DNA of 64,000 bases from Sphingobacteriia bacterium (GCA_947456855.1 CANGTR010000005.1:1-64000); one strand, 5' to 3'. Positions 40,642 through 50,190 are shown, counted from the stretch's first letter. Numbers and translations: made by a program. The notes: generated from the sequence alone by a model not told the origin.

Positions 40642-42129
40642 TTATTCACCTTTACATCTAGCAATACCTGCTTTTGCCTTTTGGTCGATTGAGTTTTTAT
40701 ATTCATGATCTTCCATATCAAGGCATTTTTGATAAAATGTTATGGCCAATTTAATTTGCCCTCTTTGTTCATAAATCTGGCCAATTTGCAAGGCTGATCT
40801 TGCAGCAAAATAGGCGCTTCTATTTTGGCCAATTTTGATGGCAACCCAATAGTTTTTGATGGCCTCATCGGATTTGCCCAGATCATCATAAATTCTAGCT
40901 GCCCGATAGGCAAATTCCAGTTTATCGTCTATTTTTTCAAAATCATTGGTTGATTTTCCTGCTAATAATTTAAATGCTTCCAAATGGTATCCGCCATCAT
41001 TCAATAAGCGGGCTTTTAGTAATAATGGGTTGGGCCAATAATTATTCTTGGCATCTTTGAAAGCTTGCTTATCTGCATCTGATTGAGCGCTGCCTTTTTT
41101 AAGTACCTGTTTTCTGGCTTCTTCGGCCGATTTTAAATTTCCTTGTAAATAATCAATCCAACTTATTTTTTGAAATACATCTTTAATGTAAAAATTGCCT
41201 TTGAAATTTTGCGTATACAATTCAAAATGATTTTTGGCTTCCTTGTATTCTAAGTGGTATAATTTTATAAAACCCAATTGATAATCCCAAACACTCATGG
41301 TAAGGTATTCATCCGATTTATTTCTATTAAGAATAATGGATTTTGATAACTCATTTTGTTTATTGCTTAAAGCCAAATTTGCAGCCATAAAAGCATGTAA
41401 ATGGTTATTGACTATGTCTAACTTTTTTTGCTGAACAAACGCTAAGGCATCTTCTTTTTTATTCTCAATTAAGTACAAGAGGTAAGGGTAAATAAATGCA
41501 GCTTGATTAAAGAAAAGCTTTGCCCATGGATCAGAGCTATTGCAAAACAGGTTCACTCTTTTCATGCCATTTGTAATAGATCCCTGCATACCCAAGATAT
41601 TTGCCAACCATTTGTAACCCTTTGGAACAGTCCCTATTAATGCTTCTAAAGAACCATACATGAGTTCGTTCGGTGAGAAGTTGGGAAATTTTTTCTTGTT
41701 TTCTTTTAACAACAAGTAGGCTTTCCTGAAATCCCAAGCTGCATCCCAAGTATGGCCAAACTTTACAGCAACCAAGGCTCTTTGTAATCTAATGGTTGCT
41801 AAGGCAAACAAATAAAAGGGAGATGAACGATTGCCTTCTTCTATGCTATTGAGCCTTTCTTGAAAAATAGGGAATAGTAAATCATAGTCTGTGGAACTTT
41901 CATTTAGGAATAAAAGATAAAAGTCTGCATGGCTCTCTAAAAAAAGGGGGATTAAGTTTTCTTGATTTAACTGTTTTGCTTTTAAAGCAAGTGTTTTGCC
42001 CGACTTGATTTTTAACTGTAGGATTTCTTGAAAAGATTGTACACATGTTGCATTGAAATCAAATACTTTCTGCCCCTGGGCACAAAAACTACAAAGTAGT
42101 AAAATAAGTAGAGAGAAAATTGGCTTCAT
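40642..42129 (-). CDS. Exported TPR-repeat protein
   Basis: Signal peptide MKPIFSLLILLLCSFCAQGQ (start at 42129 preferred over 42168), C-terminal TPR-like repeats. Confidence 0.7.
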   Translation of the reverse strand: MKPIFSLLILLLCSFCAQGQKVFDFNATCVQSFQEILQLKIKSGKTLALKAKQLNQENLIPLFLESHADFYLLFLNESSTDYDLLFPIFQERLNSIEEGNRSSPFYLFALATIRLQRALVAVKFGHTWDAAWDFRKAYLLLKENKKKFPNFSPNELMYGSLEALIGTVPKGYKWLANILGMQGSITNGMKRVNLFCNSSDPWAKLFFNQAAFIYPYLLYLIENKKEDALAFVQQKKLDIVNNHLHAFMAANLALSNKQNELSKSIILNRNKSDEYLTMSVWDYQLGFIKLYHLEYKEAKNHFELYTQNFKGNFYIKDVFQKISWIDYLQGNLKSAEEARKQVLKKGSAQSDADKQAFKDAKNNYWPNPLLLKARLLNDGGYHLEAFKLLAGKSTNDFEKIDDKLEFAYRAARIYDDLGKSDEAIKNYWVAIKIGQNRSAYFAARSALQIGQIYEQRGQIKLAITFYQKCLDMEDHEYKNSIDQKAKAGIARCKGE

Positions 42130-42138
42130 CAGGTACCG

Positions 42139-42178
42139 AAAATAAGAAAGGGTATCCAAATTGAACACCCTTTTCTTA
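42139..42178 (-). terminator. Hairpin terminator of the zinc-ribbon gene
   Basis: TAAGAAAGGGT / ACCCTTTTCTTA near-perfect stem with T-rich tail on the minus strand. Confidence 0.6.
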
Positions 42179-42196
42179 TAGGTTATTTTTATACGT

Positions 42197-42952
42197 CTAT
42201 TTAGCTTCTACAGTATCGTTTAAATCGGAGTCTACCAGTATACGGCCGCAGTTTTCGCAAACAATGATTTTTTTATGCAAACGAATTTCACTCTGGCGTT
42301 GAGGCGGAATTGAGTTAAAACATCCCCCACATGCATCTCTTTCTACTGGAACTACAGCCAATCCGTTTCTGTAACTTTTACGAATACGGTCGTAGCTATA
42401 GATTAAACGCTCATCTATATGACTTCTTGCATCAACACTTACTTTGTTTAAAGCAGTTTCTTCTTTTTCGGTGTCAGCAATAATTTTTTCTAGTTCTCCT
42501 TTTTTATGAGTGAGTACGCCTTCTTTAACACTTACTTGCTTTTTTGCAATTTCCAAAGCTTTCACCTTTTCAGCCAACTCCTCATTTGCATCACGAATGT
42601 GTTTTTCCGCCAATTTCACTTCGAGTTGTTGCATTTCAACTTCTTTGTTAATTGCCTCGAACTCTCTATTGTTTTTAACGTTATCGCTTTGCTTTTCATA
42701 CTTTGCAATAAGGGCTTCACTGTCTTTGATGGTATTTTTCTTACCTTCTATAAACTCGGTGATACCATTGATTTCTTCTTCAATACGTGTTTGGCGATTG
42801 GTCAATCCTTGAATTTCGTCTTCTAAATCGCTTACTTCCATCGGAAGCTCGCCCTTGAGCACTTGAATTTCATCCAACTTGCTATCGATCTTTTGTAAAC
42901 GCAGTAGGTTTACCAATTTTTCTTCAACTGAGAAATCTTTTACAGATGCCAT
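42197..42952 (-). CDS. C4-type zinc ribbon coiled-coil protein (CdsZ/YacP-like)
   Basis: Coiled coil plus CGGCFNSIPPQRQSEI..ICENCGRIL. Confidence 0.88.
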   Translation of the reverse strand: MASVKDFSVEEKLVNLLRLQKIDSKLDEIQVLKGELPMEVSDLEDEIQGLTNRQTRIEEEINGITEFIEGKKNTIKDSEALIAKYEKQSDNVKNNREFEAINKEVEMQQLEVKLAEKHIRDANEELAEKVKALEIAKKQVSVKEGVLTHKKGELEKIIADTEKEETALNKVSVDARSHIDERLIYSYDRIRKSYRNGLAVVPVERDACGGCFNSIPPQRQSEIRLHKKIIVCENCGRILVDSDLNDTVEAK

Positions 42953-42972
42953 ATATAGTTTGTAGTTTGAGA

Positions 42973-44079
42973 TTATCCTAAAAAATAGCTTACCGGATTG
43001 GTATAATTAGCCGTTTTTAGGACGGCAAAGTTAGGGAATTTAGTGGTTAATTCAGCAAAAACCAGGTCAACTGTAAATTGTTCGCTTTCCCAATGCCCAA
43101 TATCGGCAATAACCAGCGTGTTATCTGCTTCAAAAAAATCGTGGTATTTGATGTCGGCACTCACAAAAAAGTCGGCCTTTGCTGCTTTTGCTTGCGGGAT
43201 TAAAAAACTCCCAGCACCCCCACAAAAAGCAATTTTTTGTACTTTTTCTTGAATAATTGGCGAATGCTTAATTACACTCAAACCAAATTTTGCTTTTAAT
43301 AATTCTAGGAACGCAATCGAACTGATTGGACTAGGTAAATACCCTATCATTCCGCTTCCAACTAGTTGATTTTCATTGCTTAATGGATAAAAGTCGTAAG
43401 CAACTTCTTCATATGGATGTGCATTTTTCAGGGCGAATAATACCGCTGATTGCAAAAAATTGGGTAAAATCACTTCAATCCTTTCTTCCTTTACCAATTC
43501 CTTTATTGTTCTTTGTCCGATTCTGGGGTTGGCTTTTTCGGAAGGTTTAAAAGATCCAATTCCAACCGAACTGAAACTAGTTTCACTGTATTCTCCAATA
43601 TTGCCAGCACCGGCTTTGAACAATGCTTCTTTTACCATTTCTGCTGATTCAATTGGAACAAAACTGACCAATTTCATCAGTCCATTTTTCTTTGGTGCTA
43701 ATATTTGGGTATTGGTTATGCCTAATTGTTGAGCAATGGCAGCATTCACTCCGTTTGAAACATTGTCTAAATTGGTGTGTATGGCATATATGGCAATATC
43801 ATTTTTAATGGCTTGGATAACAATACGTTCTACAAAATTTTTGCCATTTATTTTGGTCAATCCCTTAAAAACAATGGGATGATGAGCAATGATTAAATTG
43901 CATTTTTTTTCTATTGATTCCTGCAAAATGGCCTCTGTAACATCCAGCGTACAAAGGATTCCGGTGCAATCCATTTGCTCCTTGCCGGTAATTAAACCAG
44001 CATTGTCGTATGATTCTTGGTAAGAAAGAGGGGCCATTTCCTCAAGCACTGAAATAATTTCTTTGACGGTCATAAACAT
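42973..44079 (-). CDS. Nif3-like dinuclear metal center hexameric protein
   Basis: ESYDNAGLITG, LIIAHHPIVFKGL, AFCGGAGSFL, DIGHWESEQF. Confidence 0.92.
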   Translation of the reverse strand: MFMTVKEIISVLEEMAPLSYQESYDNAGLITGKEQMDCTGILCTLDVTEAILQESIEKKCNLIIAHHPIVFKGLTKINGKNFVERIVIQAIKNDIAIYAIHTNLDNVSNGVNAAIAQQLGITNTQILAPKKNGLMKLVSFVPIESAEMVKEALFKAGAGNIGEYSETSFSSVGIGSFKPSEKANPRIGQRTIKELVKEERIEVILPNFLQSAVLFALKNAHPYEEVAYDFYPLSNENQLVGSGMIGYLPSPISSIAFLELLKAKFGLSVIKHSPIIQEKVQKIAFCGGAGSFLIPQAKAAKADFFVSADIKYHDFFEADNTLVIADIGHWESEQFTVDLVFAELTTKFPNFAVLKTANYTNPVSYFLG

Positions 44080-44122
44080 TAATTTGCAATTGCGAATGTA
44101 GCTTCATTCTATCTTTGTTGCT

Positions 44123-44968
44123 ATGGCAGATAGCTTATTTCTTTTTAGTGATGGTCAATTTCTAAGAACAGGGAAACCACTTATTTCACCCGATAATAGG
44201 TCTTTCCGTTATGGAGATGGTTTTTTTGAAACAATGAAATGGAAGTCTGGAGAGCTTCTTCTCACAAAATACCATATGGAACGGCTGTTTTATTCATTGG
44301 AAATATTGAAATTTAAACCCCCTGTTTTTTTTACACCCAGTTATATTATTGAGGCTGTTAATGCATTGATTAAAAAAAACCAACACCATCATTTAGCTAG
44401 GGTAAGAATAACTGTTTACAGGGGTGATGGAGGAATTTATGACCATCAAAACCATTTCCCACACCTTTTAATACAAACATGGGAACTCAATGAAAGCAAT
44501 AACCGGCTTAATGAAAACGGTTTAGAGTTGGGCATTTTTTCAAAAGCCATTAAAGCGGCCGATCATTTTTCTATGATCAAAAGCAATAATTACCTTCCTT
44601 ATGTAATGGCGGCTATTTGGGCTAAAGAAGAGAAGTTAAATGATGCCATTTTATTGAACCAAAATGGTGATATAGTTGATTCAACCATCGCCAATATTTT
44701 TATTGTTTCCAACGGGATAATTAAAACCCCGCCAATAACAGATGGTCCGGTTGATGGAGTAATGCGAAAGCATATTATTGATCAACTAAAAAAGTTGGAA
44801 TATGAAATTGAAGAAAAATCCATTTCATTAGAGGATTTAGCCAATGCGTCGGCCGTTTTTCTAACCAATGCCATTTATGGAATCCGTTGGGTGAAAAAAA
44901 TTGGGGAAACCCATTATTCTCCAGATTTTATAAGAGCGATTTTTTATAAAACAGCAAGTATTACCTGA
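44123..44968 (+). CDS. Aminotransferase class IV (branched-chain aminotransferase / ADC lyase-like)
   Basis: RYGDGFFETMKWKSGELLLTKYHMERL, STIANIFIVSNG. Confidence 0.85.
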   Translation: MADSLFLFSDGQFLRTGKPLISPDNRSFRYGDGFFETMKWKSGELLLTKYHMERLFYSLEILKFKPPVFFTPSYIIEAVNALIKKNQHHHLARVRITVYRGDGGIYDHQNHFPHLLIQTWELNESNNRLNENGLELGIFSKAIKAADHFSMIKSNNYLPYVMAAIWAKEEKLNDAILLNQNGDIVDSTIANIFIVSNGIIKTPPITDGPVDGVMRKHIIDQLKKLEYEIEEKSISLEDLANASAVFLTNAIYGIRWVKKIGETHYSPDFIRAIFYKTASIT

Positions 44969-44971
44969 ACT

Positions 44972-45005
44972 TTTGAACACATTTCGGAATAATTATATAT
45001 ATTTG
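44972..45005 (+). promoter_or_regulatory. Bacteroidetes-type promoter: TTTG-N22-TATATTTG
   Basis: -33 TTTG at 44972-44975 and -7 TAnnTTTG at 44998-45005, upstream of the OmpA gene. Confidence 0.6.
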
Positions 45006-45073
45006 CAAAGCTTTATAACTCGCAGTGTTTTGTAGTTATTATCTAAGCAAATAATCGTTTAAAATTCAATCAA

Positions 45074-46459
45074 ATGAAATCATTAAAGTTGGTGCTGCTA
45101 ATGGCAGTAATCGGTCTTTTTTCTTCGCAAGTTTTTGCGCAAGCCAAAAAAACCAAACCAGGCATAAGTGCTGGCGTTTTAGGAGCAGTTAATTTAACCC
45201 AATTTCGCATGGGTAACCCTAAAGGTATAGACTATAAAACCGGAACAGGATGGGCTGCTGGCGTTTGGTTTAACCTTCCATTAACTCAAAAATTATCTTT
45301 TGAGCCACAAGCACAATGGTCTGTTTTAAAATATGTTGGCAACAATAACCCTCCGAGACAATTTGCAGGAACCATACAGTATCAATCTTTTCCTTTATTG
45401 TTCAAATATACATTTAGTAAAGATTTCTCTGTTATTGCTGGTCCACAAATTGATTTCAACAACTCATTAAAAAACGACAATACCAGTGTTTATTATAAAA
45501 GAGATTTTCTAGCCATAAGTACTGCAGCAACTGCAGGTGTTGAATTATTTACGCAAAGAAAAGTTCAGTTATATGGTCGTTATATCTATGGGATCACAGA
45601 CATGAAAACAACGCAGAATTTCAACGCAAATAAGGGCAATATTCAGTTTTATAATACTGGATTCCAATTTGGTTTGAAAGTGAAGTTGTACGAAAAGAAA
45701 ATAGCTCCACCTCCACCACCTCCACCACCACCAGCTCCAGTTGTTGTAGTGCCTAAAGATACAGATGGTGATGGTGTAATCGATGACAATGATAAGTGTC
45801 CTTCGGTAAAAGGATTGGCTAAATACCAAGGATGCCCAATCCCTGATACTGATAAAGATGGTATCAACGATGAGCAAGACAAATGCCCTACTGTAGCTGG
45901 ATTGGCAAAATACCAAGGATGCCCAATTCCTGATACCGATAAAGATGCTATCAATGATGAAGAAGACAAATGTGCTACAGTGGCTGGTTTAGCTCGCTAC
46001 CAAGGATGTCCTATTCCTGATACCGATCAAGATGGTGTTAATGACGAAGAAGACAAGTGTCCTACAGTAAAAGGAACTGTTGAAAACAATGGTTGTCCGG
46101 AATTGAAAAAGCAATACAATTTTGACAATAAAAAAATATTGTTTGTAACGGGTAGTTCTGTATTAACAAAAGCATCTAAAGTTGAATTAGGGAAAGTGAT
46201 TAAAGCAATGAATGATTACCCTTCTTTGAAATTGTATGTAGATGGTTATACCGACAATACAGGCTCTGATAAAATCAACAAAGCATTGTCTTTAAAAAGA
46301 GCAACTTCAGTTAAGTCTTACTTATTTGCAAAGAAAATTGCTGCTGATAGATTGTTAACAGAAGGCAAGGGAAGCGAAAGTCCAATTGCAGACAATAAAA
46401 CTGTAAAAGGTAGAGCAGAGAACAGAAGAGTTGAATTTAGGGTTCGTGAAATTGATTAG
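45074..46459 (+). CDS. OmpA family outer membrane protein with thrombospondin type 3-like repeats
   Basis: Signal peptide, beta-barrel N-terminus, Pro-rich hinge, DTDGDGVxDxxDKCP repeats, OmpA domain VDGYTDNTGS...GRAENRRVEFR. Confidence 0.93.
   Translation: MKSLKLVLLMAVIGLFSSQVFAQAKKTKPGISAGVLGAVNLTQFRMGNPKGIDYKTGTGWAAGVWFNLPLTQKLSFEPQAQWSVLKYVGNNNPPRQFAGTIQYQSFPLLFKYTFSKDFSVIAGPQIDFNNSLKNDNTSVYYKRDFLAISTAATAGVELFTQRKVQLYGRYIYGITDMKTTQNFNANKGNIQFYNTGFQFGLKVKLYEKKIAPPPPPPPPPAPVVVVPKDTDGDGVIDDNDKCPSVKGLAKYQGCPIPDTDKDGINDEQDKCPTVAGLAKYQGCPIPDTDKDAINDEEDKCATVAGLARYQGCPIPDTDQDGVNDEEDKCPTVKGTVENNGCPELKKQYNFDNKKILFVTGSSVLTKASKVELGKVIKAMNDYPSLKLYVDGYTDNTGSDKINKALSLKRATSVKSYLFAKKIAADRLLTEGKGSESPIADNKTVKGRAENRRVEFRVREID
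45812..46072 (+). repeat. Three 87-bp in-frame TSP3 repeats
   Basis: 29-aa unit GL(A)KYQGCPIPDTDKDGINDEQDKCPTVA repeated at 45812, 45899, 45986. Confidence 0.9.
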
Positions 46460-46483
46460 TATTTTCTCTATACCAGAATAATT

Positions 46484-46522
46484 CAAAAATCCCATCACGA
46501 TTCAATTCTGATGGGATTTTTG
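46484..46522. terminator. Hairpin terminator after OmpA gene
   Basis: CAAAAATCCCATCA / TGATGGGATTTTTG 14-bp stem. Confidence 0.85.
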
Positions 46523-46568
46523 CTTACTAAGGCCTAAACATTTTTTTACAATTGATTGTTACACTCTT

Positions 46569-47888
46569 ATGAAAAAGCATCTTAACTCAATCAATATAAT
46601 GTGGTTCAGGCGCGACTTGCGATTATCGGATAACCACGCCTTGTACGCAGCTTTAAAATCAGGGATATCTGTACTGCCTATTTTTATTTTTGATAAATCG
46701 ATATTGGATCAATTAGAAGAGAAAAATGATGCGCGCGTTACATTTATTCATGCAACAATTAGTTCCCTTCAAGAACAATTAAAGCAATTGGGTAGTAGTT
46801 TAGATGTGCGATATGGATTTCCGGAAGACGTGTTTAAGCAACTATTAGAAGAATATTCCATAGCACAGGTTTTTACCAATCATGATTATGAACCATATGC
46901 CAAAGAAAGAGATGAGCGTATATCTGGGCTACTTGATTCACATGGGGTTAAATTCATTACTTATAAAGACCAGGTTATTTTTGAAAAGCAGGAGATTGTA
47001 AAAGATGACGGCAAACCCTACACCGTTTTTACGCCGTATAGTAAAAAATGGAAAGCTAAACTAACTGATGCAGATTGTGTTGCTTTTCCGAGTGAAAAAC
47101 TCATACATGGTTTTCTTCCGCAAGCACCATTAGCTCTGCCTAGTTTGAAATCGATGGGCTTCGAACATTCCTCCATCGTATTTCCTGCTCAGGATCTAAA
47201 TGAGTCTATTGTTCGTCATTATTCCGATCAAAGAAACTTTCCTGCAAACAATAATGGAACTTCTAAAATGGGTCTTCATTTGCGTTTTGGAACAATAAGT
47301 ATACGTTCACTAACCAAAACAACGAGGGTATTAAACGAAACTTTTTTAAACGAGTTGATTTGGAGAGATTTTTACCATGCTATACTTTGGCATTTTCCTA
47401 AAGTTGGCAAAGGAGCTTCTTTTAAAAAGGAATATGATCAAATTGAATGGAGGAACAATGAAACTGAATTCAAAGCTTGGTGTGATGGCAAAACTGGATA
47501 CCCAATTGTAGATGCTGGTATGCGCGAGTTGAATACAACTGGATTCATGCACAATCGGGTAAGAATGATCGTAGCTTCTTTTTTAACCAAACATTTGTTG
47601 ATTGATTGGAGATGGGGAGAAGCTTATTTTGCCCAAAAATTATTGGATTTTGATTTAGCCGCAAATAATGGAGGATGGCAATGGGCAAGTGGAAGTGGTT
47701 GCGATGCTGCTCCGTATTTCCGCGTTTTTAATCCTTATTTACAAACTGAAAAATTTGATCCTCAATTTACATACATCAAAAAATGGGTGCCAGAATTTCA
47801 AGAATTGACTTACCCCAAGCCAATAGTTAATCATGAATTTGCACGTAAGCGCGTGTTAGAAGTGTATGCAAAAGCGTTGAAGAAATAA
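46569..47888 (+). CDS. phr: Deoxyribodipyrimidine photolyase
   Basis: WFRRDLRLSDNHAL, LIWRDFYHAILW, DFDLAANNGGWQWASGSGCDAAPYFRVFNP. Confidence 0.94.
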   Translation: MKKHLNSINIMWFRRDLRLSDNHALYAALKSGISVLPIFIFDKSILDQLEEKNDARVTFIHATISSLQEQLKQLGSSLDVRYGFPEDVFKQLLEEYSIAQVFTNHDYEPYAKERDERISGLLDSHGVKFITYKDQVIFEKQEIVKDDGKPYTVFTPYSKKWKAKLTDADCVAFPSEKLIHGFLPQAPLALPSLKSMGFEHSSIVFPAQDLNESIVRHYSDQRNFPANNNGTSKMGLHLRFGTISIRSLTKTTRVLNETFLNELIWRDFYHAILWHFPKVGKGASFKKEYDQIEWRNNETEFKAWCDGKTGYPIVDAGMRELNTTGFMHNRVRMIVASFLTKHLLIDWRWGEAYFAQKLLDFDLAANNGGWQWASGSGCDAAPYFRVFNPYLQTEKFDPQFTYIKKWVPEFQELTYPKPIVNHEFARKRVLEVYAKALKK

Positions 47889-47900
47889 AACAGAAAAAGA

Positions 47901-48007
47901 AAGCCTTAAAAAACAAAAATTCTACTGCATCCACGTTGCTGAATTTTGCAAGCAAAATTCAAAGCTCGCAACGCGTCTTAAGGTATCATTTTTGTTTTTT
48001 AAGGCTT
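47901..48007. repeat. Nested inverted repeat / long hairpin at the head of the 77-bp array
   Basis: 20-nt perfect arms AAGCCTTAAAAAACAAAAAT (47901-47920) and ATTTTTGTTTTTTAAGGCTT (47988-48007); inner CGTTGC/GCAACG and GAATTTTGC-AA-GCAAAATTC. Confidence 0.9.
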
Positions 48008-48209
48008 ACTATGTTAATGTTTTTGCAAGCAAAATTCAAAGCGCGCAACGCGTCTTAAGGTATCATTTTTGTTTTTTAAGGCTTACTATGTTAATGTTTT
48101 TGCAAGCAAAATTCAAAGTGCGCAACGCGTCTTAAGGTATCATTTTTGTTTTTTAAGGCTTACTATGTTAATGTTTTTGCAAGCAAAATTCAAAGCTCGC
48201 AACGCGTCT
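47944..48209 (+). repeat. Tandem array: three 77-bp units plus a 35-bp partial fourth
   Basis: Units start at 47944, 48021, 48098, 48175; near-identical apart from a variable dinucleotide (CT/CG/TG/CT). Confidence 0.95.
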
Positions 48210-48242
48210 AAATGTACAATTGTTGATGTGATTAGGAAATCA

Positions 48243-49028
48243 TTATTTATTGCTTGCTTTCATAAGCACTTCAATAGCACGCCTGCCTTCAATTCCTAGA
48301 TCTAGTGAATAATTGTTAACATACAAATCTATGTGTTGCCTCATCACATCTTCACTCATTTCTTGAGAATGCTCTTTTACATAAGGTGCTATAGTTGGAT
48401 AGTTGGAGAATGCATATTCAATACTTTTTTTGATCAGTTGGTCTACTTGATCAATCAAGATTGGGTCTATTGATTTTTTTGCAATGATTCCCCCTAAAGG
48501 AATAGGTACTTTTTGTGTATTTTCCCAATGCGCTCCTAAATCATTTAACAGTTTCAATCCTTTATCTTGATAGGTAAATCGGTTCTCGTGAATGATTACT
48601 CCTGCATCTACATCGCCTGAAAGTACAGCATCTTCTATTTCATGAAAAACAGAAAAGATTTTGTTTTTAGCCTGAGGATAGGCCAATGAAAACAATAAAT
48701 GTGCAGTTGTGTTTAATCCAGGAATAGCAACCCTCATATCGTTTTCAAAGGATTCAATATTTTTTTTTGCTATCAACAAAGGGCCTACTCCTTTTCCAAG
48801 GGCACTTCCGCTATTCAATAACTGATAGGTTGATTGCACTTTATGTAGAACACCATAACTGATTTTTGTAAAATCCATTTTCTTTTCTAAAGCCCATTGA
48901 TTTAATGTTTCTACATCTTCTAAATGAACAGAAAATGAATGCCCTAGTGTATCAATTTTTTTATTCACTAAAGCGTCAAAAATAAAAGTATCATTCGGGC
49001 ATGGAGAAAAAGCTAATGAGAAATGCAT
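48243..49028 (-). CDS. mqnD: 1,4-dihydroxy-6-naphthoate synthase (futalosine pathway)
   Basis: LAFSPCPNDTFIFDALVN, GPLLIAKK, GVIIHENRFTY. Confidence 0.92.
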   Translation of the reverse strand: MHFSLAFSPCPNDTFIFDALVNKKIDTLGHSFSVHLEDVETLNQWALEKKMDFTKISYGVLHKVQSTYQLLNSGSALGKGVGPLLIAKKNIESFENDMRVAIPGLNTTAHLLFSLAYPQAKNKIFSVFHEIEDAVLSGDVDAGVIIHENRFTYQDKGLKLLNDLGAHWENTQKVPIPLGGIIAKKSIDPILIDQVDQLIKKSIEYAFSNYPTIAPYVKEHSQEMSEDVMRQHIDLYVNNYSLDLGIEGRRAIEVLMKASNK

Positions 49029-49041
49029 GAGTGGTGCTACT

Positions 49042-49710
49042 TTATTTAATTGAGTATAATTTTTCGAGATACGCTAAAACAGTTTTGTTTAATTGTTCAA
49101 TCGAATGGTTGATTTTCCATTTTGACTTATCTCTTTCTCCAACATAATTGGAGATTGACCTAATTTGTAAAAATGGAATATTGGTTTCTCTACAAACATA
49201 ATGGAGAGCTGCCCCTTCCATTGTTTCGATGGTTGGTTTATACTTTTTACTAAGTACTTCTATTCTCTGCTTATTGGTACTAATCTCATTGACCGATATG
49301 GCATTTACTTCTGGCAGTTTTAATAAATTGTATTTTGAAAGCCAAGGGTTGGGTAATTTTCTTTTTTCGAAAGGGTGGTAGCTGCTTTTTTCTAATTTAA
49401 GATCAAAAATATCTTTCCAGTTTCCATCCTCTTCCACACCTATATCTCCCAATATTTCTTCATTTACCACCACCACTTTGCCCAATGCTAATTTTTTATT
49501 GAAAGCGCCTGCAATGCCAATTTGAATAACCAAATCTGGCTTATCTTCCAATGCTAGTCGGGTAAAAGCTACTGCACTGGAAAGCATACCAACGCCTGAT
49601 TGATAAAATTGCACTTTCAAACGCTCGCTTTCTCCAGTGTATAATTTGTTTAACTGAACAAATGTTGGCATCCATTCACCAACGGTAGAAGCAGTAATAA
49701 TTACTCTCAT
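49042..49710 (-). CDS. mqnB: Futalosine hydrolase
   Basis: Nucleosidase fold, VIQIGIAGAFNKKLALGKVVVV, ETMEGAALHYVC, RSISNYVGERDKSKW; beside mqnD. Confidence 0.88.
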   Translation of the reverse strand: MRVIITASTVGEWMPTFVQLNKLYTGESERLKVQFYQSGVGMLSSAVAFTRLALEDKPDLVIQIGIAGAFNKKLALGKVVVVNEEILGDIGVEEDGNWKDIFDLKLEKSSYHPFEKRKLPNPWLSKYNLLKLPEVNAISVNEISTNKQRIEVLSKKYKPTIETMEGAALHYVCRETNIPFLQIRSISNYVGERDKSKWKINHSIEQLNKTVLAYLEKLYSIK

Positions 49711-49753
49711 AAATGTAAAGTTGATGAAAAACGGTCAACTTTCTCCATTTTTG

Positions 49754-49761
49754 TACCTTTG
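49754..49761 (+). promoter_or_regulatory. Candidate -7 box TACCTTTG
   Basis: Matches TAnnTTTG, 18 bp upstream of ATG 49780. Confidence 0.4.
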
Positions 49762-49779
49762 TCAAAATTCAAGGGTAGG

Positions 49780-50190
49780 ATGGTTTATTTAACTAGGCAG
49801 GAACATTTTAATGCAGCGCATAAATTGTATAATCCAAATTGGACAAAAGAGCGCAATGAAGCTGTTTTTGGCGTTTGTGCCAATGAAAACTGGCATGGCC
49901 ATAATTATGATTTATTTGTAACTATAAAGGGTGTTCCTGATGCTGACACTGGTTTTCTTTTTGATGTAAAAGTGCTTAGTAAAATTATTAAGCAGCATGT
50001 AATTGATCAATTGGACCATAAAAACCTAAATATGGATGTGCCTTTTATGAAAGATAAAATGTGCAGTACAGAAAACCTGGCTATGGCAATATGGCAACAA
50101 ATTCTCCCTCATTTGCCAGCATCTGTTTCGCTTCATTGCATAAAACTCTATGAAACTGCTCGTATTTATGTAGAATATTTTGGCGATTAG
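49780..50190 (+). CDS. 6-carboxytetrahydropterin synthase / PTPS family, copy 1
   Basis: EHFNAAHKL, CANENWHGHNY, LDHKNLN, STENLA, LYET; ATG 49780 preferred over TTG 49759. Confidence 0.9.
   Translation: MVYLTRQEHFNAAHKLYNPNWTKERNEAVFGVCANENWHGHNYDLFVTIKGVPDADTGFLFDVKVLSKIIKQHVIDQLDHKNLNMDVPFMKDKMCSTENLAMAIWQQILPHLPASVSLHCIKLYETARIYVEYFGD

Noticed and set aside
45569-45969. Two minus-strand ORFs rich in Gly/Trp/Ser over the OmpA gene
   Set aside because: Antisense of the Pro-rich hinge and TSP3 repeats; composition explained by the sense coding sequence
45812-46072. 87-bp repeats as a mobile or regulatory repeat
   Set aside because: Fully explained as in-frame TSP3 calcium-binding repeats of the OmpA family protein
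47944-48209. CRISPR array or integron attC interpretation of the 77-bp repeats
   Set aside because: No repeat/unique-spacer alternation (entire 77-bp unit repeats), no cas genes nearby, and no GTTRRRY/RYYYAAC attC core sites or integrase
48069-48299. 76-aa plus-strand ORF
   Set aside because: Translation of the 77-bp repeats running into mqnD antisense; unit length is not a multiple of 3 so the frame shifts between copies
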